From Bacteroidales bacterium (lineage in GTDB: Bacteria > Bacteroidota > Bacteroidia > Bacteroidales > Paludibacteraceae), in assembly GCA_004557405.1 (NCBI GenBank), contig SFDZ01000001.1, positions 46,043 to 110,042 on the forward strand: a DNA stretch of 64,000 bases, written 5' to 3'. A program made the position numbers and the translations under genes. Position 1 is the stretch's first letter; the number at the start of each line of letters is the position of its first letter. The notes beneath the pieces were generated by a model. It was not told where the DNA came from. It worked only from the letters and a program-made list of their open reading frames with translations, and ran no database searches. Shown here piece by piece: positions 47,701 through 56,700 of the stretch.

Positions 47701-50700
47701 GTCAAGGCTGTTTACGACAACAACTGCGAATCCGACACCACATTTACGGTTACCATCTATGCTAAACCTACCGATTTGACAATCAACGGCATACAAGGTC
47801 CCGGTGCTATGGATTCGGTGTGCGTGGGTTCGTCGAAACAGTTGTCGGTAATGCCGATCAATGGTTCGTCGCTCACAGGTGCATCGTACTTGTGGAATGG
47901 TGTTGGTATTACCGATCAGACGGCAGCCACACAGACTATCACGCCAACGGTGGCCGGCATCGAGCCTTATAGTTGTCAAATTACGCTGCCCGGCGGCTGC
48001 GACACCACCATCTTGATAGATTTGAAAGCCGTTCCGCTGCCCGAGTTGTCGGTATGCAAAGACACCACCATCTGCACGGGTGGCACGGCTATGCTGTATC
48101 TGACAGCGAAGAATAACTGCCCGGCCGGCACAACTATTGTGTGGACAAGCACCGGCGGTGGTGGCGGCAGCGGCGATACTATTTATGTAACTCCTACAAC
48201 GACAACCACTTACACCATCACGGCCAAAACACCGACGCCGCTCCAATGTTCGCAGACAGCCACGGTTACCGTGAATGTGATACCGCAACAAACGCCGGTG
48301 GTAACGCCGACGCCGGCACTCTTATGCTTGGACGCAGCCGGTGTGAGCGAGGACGATTTGGAACTTTCGACACCGGCCACCGACTCCAACGGTCGGGCGT
48401 ATACCGCCTTCAAATGGTACACATTGGCCGATCCGACGACAATATTGGGTACAACGGACGTCATCACTGTGCCGAAAGCCTCGATTACCGCATCGCAAAC
48501 CTATGTTGTGGAAGTTACCACACAAGAGGGTTGCGTAGGCACGGGACAAGTGCTTGTGCCCGTAAGCGCGAAACCATCCGTTTCCATCAAGGGCGATGCC
48601 ACAGTGTGCTTTGGCAAATCGTTGAAATTGCAGGCTGAAAGCCCGATAAATGTGGCGCGCTACGAGTGGACAACAAATGCCAACTCAACGCCATTTGCAA
48701 CCACGCAGAGTGTTACCGTATTCCCGACGGCTGCTGAAAATACCTATTATCTGACGGTTTACAACGACAAAGGCTGTTCGTTCGAAGTGAACCCGGGACA
48801 CACAGTAACCATATTGGATGCACCAAAACCGCAGATTATGCCCGACCACAACCCGATTTGCGAAGGCGATGTTGTAACGCTCACCGCTTCGGATTTGAAC
48901 GGTGGCAGTTGTACCGTTGTATGGGACGATGGCTCTACCAACCCTGTACGCACTATTCGCGGTTTGACCAATACCACTACCTACAGCGTAACCATGACCA
49001 ACCAAAACGGTTGCTACGAAACGGTTGAATATACGGTAACTGTGAATCCGCTGCCGAAACTGAAGATAACCGGCAATACGCAGGTTTGCGTAGGCGACTC
49101 GGTACTGCTGAGCGTAGCCGATGCCAATGGCAATACCAACAAATACAGTTGGACGGGCGGCACGTGGAAAGAGGCTATCGACCAAGGTTCGGTGGATAAC
49201 AGCAAAGTGTGGGTTTATCCGACTGACATTGTCAATCCAACCGCATATTGCGTAACTTCGGTTGATAACAACGGCTGTAACGGTCCGCAGGTTTGCCACG
49301 AGATATTGGCCTATTCCAAACCGATAGCCATGATTAACGGCAAACAGATGGCCACCGACACGATATGTGTGGGCGAAAGCCTGACATTGACAGCATCGGG
49401 CGGTACCAAATACAAATGGAGCACCAATGCCGAATCGGCACAGATAACCACACCGGTTTACAACGCACCGACATCGACTTTGGCGGGACAACAGCAAGCA
49501 TACGTCTTCTGGGTAGATGTGTACAACGAAGCCAACTGTGTTGAGCGCGACTCCATCTGGATAAAAGTGGCGGCCAAACCTCAAGCATCGATTACGGTCG
49601 GAGGCACAGGCGCAACAACTGTGTGCGAAAATGATGCCGTAGTTTTGCAAGGCTCTGCAGGTGTTGTGGCTAACACGCCGGCAGGTGCGCACCACTCGTA
49701 TATGTGGACGAACAACACGGGTGAACCAATTGCCAATCCGAATCAGAAAGAAGTTACTGTCAATCCGACACAAACGACTACTTACTATCTGACGGTAACC
49801 GACAACGAAACCGGTTGCGAACGTACCGTGCAGCAGATTATCAATGTCAATCCGCTGCCGAAAGTAAGTTTTGCACCGGCCGAAACGGTTATTTGCGAGT
49901 TCGATGAATTCCACTTGAGCATTGTGGGCGATCTCACCGATTGCACAATCACTTGGGAAAAACTGAAAAACGGCGTTAATAAGCCTGATGATGCCGCTAA
50001 ATGGGCAGGTCTGACCGACATTTACGACAACCCCGAGACGAGCGACTATATCTATCGCGCGCACATCACAAACAACTACACAGGGTGCGAGCGCGTGCTG
50101 GATCATCAGTTGAAAGCCAACCGTGCGCTGCAACCGGCTATTACGATAGACGACAGTAAATCGGACATTATGTGTCAGGGCGACATCCGCACGTTGCTTG
50201 CCTCCAACAACTACACTGTGTATGATCCAACAGAGGTCGACTTTGTATGGATGCGGGGCAATGACACAATATCGACGAGTGTCAACCAAAAGAGTATCGA
50301 TGTAAGTCCGCGCACAACAACAATCTATACGTTAGTCATGCGCGATGTGCAAAGCGGTTGCATCCGTTCTGTCGATACGACAATTGTGGTTCTGCCACTG
50401 TCGCAGGTAGATGTGCCCGAATCCGACGGTCAGACCATTTGCGAAGACGACCTCTATCGGTTGACGCTAAACGGTGTTTCTGCTACCGATAATGTAATCT
50501 GGGAGAAAGATGGTGCTGCGCAAAGCGCTTGGAATGGTAAAACAACCATCGAAGAGTATCCAAAAGCAGGTTACCACACATATCTGGTGCGTGTAACCAA
50601 TGGCAATGGTTGCGATACCACCATTACGCGCACCGTGCAGGTGAACTACGCACCGATACCATCTATCGACTTTATTAGTACTGTTACCGACACGCTTTGC

Positions 50701-53700
50701 CAAGGCGAAACGGTAATCATGGAAGCGAAAAACTCGGATGGCTATTGGGGTACAGATAGGTTTACATACGCATGGTTGCAGGGCAACGATACGTTGGTAA
50801 GCAACAATAAGCAACTAACCGTAACGCCCGCAAGCACAACCACCTACACGTTCTCCATTACCGACCGCGCATCGAACTGCACACGCCGTGTCGATACCAC
50901 CATTGTGGTACACAATCGTCCGAAAGTGCAGTTGAATGATGTGCCTGAACGCATTTGCGCCGGCGACAATTACACGCTGGAACTGACAGGTCTGCAAGCC
51001 GGCGAAACCGTGGTTTGGGAGAAATACGATAAGTTCAATGCTCGCTTGGAAGAACACAAGGATGGCCGCACCAGTTTTGCCGACAATCCTACGGTGGGCG
51101 AATACACCTATTATGCCAAGGTTAAAAACGGTCATTGCGACACAATACTGATGCGCAAACTGACCGTGAGCAGCGCACCGATGCCGATAATCTCGTTCGC
51201 CGGTGGTACTTCGGATACTATTTGCGAAGGAGAACATGTAGTATTGTTTGGCTCGAACACTGCCGATAATTATAACTTCTCGAACTACAGCATGACATGG
51301 TTGCGCAAGACAGCCACCACGCTCGATACCTTATTGACGAACGATCGGCAGTTGACGCAGTATCCGCAGCAAACCACTACCTATATGTTGGCCATAACCG
51401 ATGTGGCATCGGGCTGCACCAATATTATAGATACTACTGTGGTGGTGAAACCGCGTCCGGCTGTGAAATTGGTGGTTACGCTGCCCGATGGCTCCGATTC
51501 TAATACCATCTGTTTGGGCGATTCCATCACCATGCAGATAATCGATACGGTAGCTGGTACTACCAACGGCTTGAAAGCACAATGGAAACGGAACGGCGTG
51601 TTGATTGACGAATGGAAAGATAAATTCGAGATATTCAACTATATGCCACATGCCGACGAACAGTACGAAGTAACGGTGAGCAACGACAAATGTCCGATTA
51701 TCTTGAATTACAATTTGAAGGTGAACTATGTGCCCGATCCGAAAGTGGAATTGCGCAGCGGCTCTGCAGTCAACTGCGAGGGTACGCGCGTCGAATTGGG
51801 CGGTTTCAACGCCAAAGAACCGGGATTTGTGTACGAATGGACTTCGAGCACTGACGGCGAAGTAATAGCCGATGCTACCAACAAGGATATTGTGGTTTAT
51901 CCGAACACGACTACCACATACACCTACACGGTAACCGACCCGCTGACAGGTTGCTCACGTTACGACACCATTCAGATTGTTGTCAACAAACGCCCGAAAG
52001 TGGCGCTGCGTGTCGATTATCCCGATGGTGCCGATGGCAACAAGATTTGCCAAACCGAAGCGGTAACACTCACCGTAACCGGCGAAACCACCGGTGTTGA
52101 AACTTTGTGGTACAAAGATGGTTTGCCTATGGCCGGCTGGGCGGACAAACTATCGGTGGTTGATGTGCCCGAGGCAACGGCCAAATATACCATCACGGTG
52201 AGCAACGGCACTTGCGACTTGCAATTCGATACGACTATCGTGGTAAATCCTGTCCCCGACCCGAGCATTCACATTGTTTCTGGATCGAAGACCATTTGCG
52301 AAGGCCAGCAACTCGAATTGTCAGCCATGATAGCGCAGGATAATAAGTACACCTATAAATGGACATCGAGCAACAAGAGCGAACGCTTTACCGACGCTTC
52401 GTTGCCGAACCAGATAGTCAGACCGACTACCACAACGACTTACACTTACACGGTAACCGACCCGCTGACAGGTTGCTCGCGCTCCGATACAATGCGCATC
52501 ATAGTGAACCTGAAACCGGTAGTTACCATGGAAATCACTCTGCCGGCTACAGCCACACCCGACAGTACCATTTGTGCCGGCGAAGCCATCACGTTGCGTG
52601 TGCTGACACCCGATGTAGGAACGCTCTACACCAAGTGGTATGCCAACAATGTGGAACAGCCGCAATGGGAGAACCGGATGGAGATAGTGAATGTAACACC
52701 GGACGAAACGACCGACTATCGTGTGGAAGTGAGCAACGGCAACTGCACGGCTACACCGCTCTACCAGCGCGTGAAAGTGCTTGGCGTTCCCGACCCAAGC
52801 ATCAGCATCACGAAAGGTTCGCAAACCATGTGCGAGGGCGAACAGTTGATACTGAAGGCTGTGTCGCCGCAGCAACCGGGATTTGAATATCAATGGTTGT
52901 CGAGCACGGCATCCGATGACATTAAGGATTCCACCAGCCAATCGCTCACGGTTTATCCGACGGCTATTACTACCTATTCGTATGTGATAACCGACCCGAC
53001 GACAGGTTGCGTGCGTGTCGGTCAAATCGAAATCAACGTCAACAAGAAACCGAACGTGCGTTTGGTTGACGGTAACAACAATTTGGCCAAAGACACACTC
53101 ATCTGTGGTGGCGAAACGGTTACATTCCGTGTCGATGGCGACCTGACCAACTTGACGTTCGAATGGTACAAAGACGATAAGATGGAGTTGGAAATGTCGT
53201 CGCGCTACACCGATATGCCGGCGGTTGATGCCAAATACTATGTCATTGTAACCGACACCATAACCGGCTGTAAGACGGCTATCGGCGAGTTGGGTTGCAA
53301 AGTGGCTGTTAACGTGATGCCCGCACCATCGATTGTGATTGTCGGCACCGGCATCGATAACCAATTGTGCAAAGGCGAAAGCATTACACTGAAAGGTATT
53401 GAAGACCAACCACACAACGAAACCGACTACATCTATCAATGGTACGATGGCGGTCGACCGTTGAGCAGATATGGTTACGACCAACAGATAACCGTAGCGC
53501 CGACGACCACAACCACCTACATCTATAAGGTTACCAGCATTGCAACCGGTTGCGAGCGCAGTGCCGACACCACCATTTACGTGTACGACCGTCCGCAAGT
53601 GGTACTCGAGAAATCGATGAGCGAAGGCGAAACCTATTGCGCCGGCGATCCCATCACATTGTCTGTGAAACCGTTAGATGGTACTAATGCTGACGATTTG

Positions 53701-56700
53701 AAGTATCAGTGGTTGCGCAACAACGAAGTGTTGCCCGAAACATCGGCTACGTTGGTTGACAGACCAATGGGCGCGGCAGATAACCTGAACGACACGGTTT
53801 ACAACTATGTGGCCATAGTACAGAACAAACACAGTTTGTGCCAAGCCGACATGACCAACCTGACCTTCTCGGTTACCGTCAAACCGCTGCCCGTGCCGAC
53901 TATCAGTGTGTACGACAATAACGGCGACCCGATTACGTCTTCACAATTGATTTGTCCGAATCGTAATATTCGCTTGCAAGGCACGAATTTGTCGGGTAAA
54001 CCATTTGAATACATTTGGTATTCGCAGAACGAAGAAGACATCGCACTAACCGATAAACCGAACGAAGTGTGGGTTTCGCCGGCGACTACCACCACATACA
54101 CGTTGACCGTACGCAACAAAGAGACCGGTTGCGAACGCAGTGCCACCACTACCGTGCATGTGCAGCCCGTACCAAACATCATGATAACGTCGTCGACCAA
54201 AGTGGTTGACGGTAAATCGGTAGCTTGTGTCAACGATCCGGAGATAATCCTGAAAGTTGTGGCAGCCGATGGCTCCGAACTGAATATGAAGAATTACTTG
54301 TTCTATTGGTACGAAGATGGCAAAGACATTGGTAAGAGTGCCGAAATCGTAGTAGATGCACTCGCAGCATCGTTGCGCACTTACACTGTCGAGGTTGTCA
54401 GCCGTTTAGCGTCGATAGAGTGCCCGGTTACAGCCACACACCAAGTGGAAGTGATGGACGCGCCCACCACCGTTACCATCGATGCGTATGTGGACGATGT
54501 AGTCTTGCCCGAAGGTAGTTTCGTATGCGCCGGATCGGCCGTCAAACTCGAAGCCAAGAAACAGCCGAACATGACGTACGAATGGCGCGATAATTGGGGA
54601 ACCATCTACACCGAGAACAACAAACAGACGTTCGAAGTGTATCCGCAAAAAACGACAACCTACACCGTGAAAGTAACCAACATGGCCGGTTGCTCGTACG
54701 AAGTGTCGCGCCAGATATTGGTAAATGCTTTGCCGACGGTTACCGTTTCGGGCATCAAGACATTCTGTCTGGAAGAGGTTGGCAGGACCTTCACCCTGAC
54801 GGCGGCGTCCAATCCGTACAGTTCGAAAAATACCGAGATAGTATGGACATACCAAGTGAACGGCGGCACCAACACCTACAAGGGTACATCGCTTGAATTT
54901 GCTCCGCAAACCACCGGCGAGTTCGTCTTCACGGTAGTGGCACGCCACACCTCGAACGACATTACTTGCGAATCGACACCGGTTACGCATGTGGTCAATG
55001 TGGCGGGCGTGCCGCAAGTCGGCGTGGCCGATGTGAAAGTGGTATCGTCGCAGAACGGACAAGCCTGCATCAATACGCCAATCGAATTTGCGGCTACGGC
55101 CGGTTACACCAAATATGTGTTTGGTAAAACTGACGGTACTATCTACACGCCGATGCAAGAGAGCGACCTGAACACGTGGAACACGATTCAGACCGTCGAA
55201 GGTACATGGATGTACTATTGCGACTTCTACAATGCAGCCGGTTGTCGGACACGGCAAACGATTACGGTGAAAGTAAACCAACTGCCGGATGCCATTACCA
55301 TCTCGGCGGCCGGAACCGACACCTACAACTATGTTGCCAATAAGGAGATAACCATCTGCGAAGGCGGCAGCGTACGACTGACGGCCGATGCCTCGGGCGA
55401 CGACAACACCTATTCGTGGAAAGATACCGATGGCAAAGTTTGGGGCACACAGAAAGAAATAGATGTTGCTCCGACATTCACCACCGAATATCAAATGATA
55501 GTAACCAACGCCAGCGGTTGTCAGGTAACGGGTAAATTCACCGTCAAGGTTATCCCGATGGACAAACTGACCGTAACGGCTAACAAAGTTACCGGCACCT
55601 ATGCCATCTGCCAAGGTTCGACCGATAAGGTGGCGTTGCGTGTCGAAGGCTCGTCGTCGAGTTACTACGATTGGTACTCGTCGTTGGGCGAACGCCTGAC
55701 CAACCAACCGTCGAGCATCGTCATTCCGGCGCCGACACAAGACGTGGAATGGTTCGTTTCGGTAACATCGAGCGCCAATGCCAACGGCACCAATTGTAAG
55801 AGCGTTGCAAGTGTCAAGATAGACGTTGTGCCGCTGCCGAACAACGCTACGGGCAGCATACTTGTCGAAAATGGTTCGCAAACCGTTTGCGCAGGCGCTA
55901 CCGTAGTACTCGTGGGCGACCAAGCCGATGCCGAGACCTATCGCTGGAGTACAGGCGAAATCAAACCGAAAATTTCGGTAGTGATTCCTAACTTCATCAA
56001 CGATACGGTAGTTGAATATTGGGCTATCGGACGCAACAGCCTCGGCTGCGAAAATACGACCGACACAATGCGTATAACGTTGAATGTGAAACCCGAACCG
56101 GAGCCGAAAGTTGTCAGCCCGACCATCTGCTACGAGAGTCAGCCATTGCGCCTCGAAGCGGCCGACAAAGGTTTGACCTATCGTTGGTACGATGAAAACG
56201 GCACCGAGATTTCGCGCAAATACTATTGCGAAATCAAGCACGACGAGGCCGGTATCTACACCTATAAACTGACTGCCATCAACAATGCCGGTTGCGAGGC
56301 AACCATTTCGGTAGTGGTAACGGTGGTTCCGTTCAAGGCCAATCCGGCCGGCTTGACTTACCTCTGCTCGGGCAGTTCGTCGCAAATTTGGGTCGATGGT
56401 TGCTCGTTGGCCGAAGGCTATCAGTTCCGTTGGACCTATGCCGGCAACATCATCAGCACGTCCGACACCATCACCGTATCGGCACTCGGCACCTACTTCG
56501 TCGAAGTGATAACGCCGTGGATGACAACCGACATGGCTACCTTCGAAGTGAAACAGAGCGAAACGCCGGCCGTCAAGTTTGGCACACCCAACCCGACATG
56601 TCAGGGCGATAGGTTTGTCAATATACCGTACACCATCATCGGTGGCAACCCGACAAGTTATTCGCTGCTGTTCGATGCTACCATGCACGAACTTGGCTTT

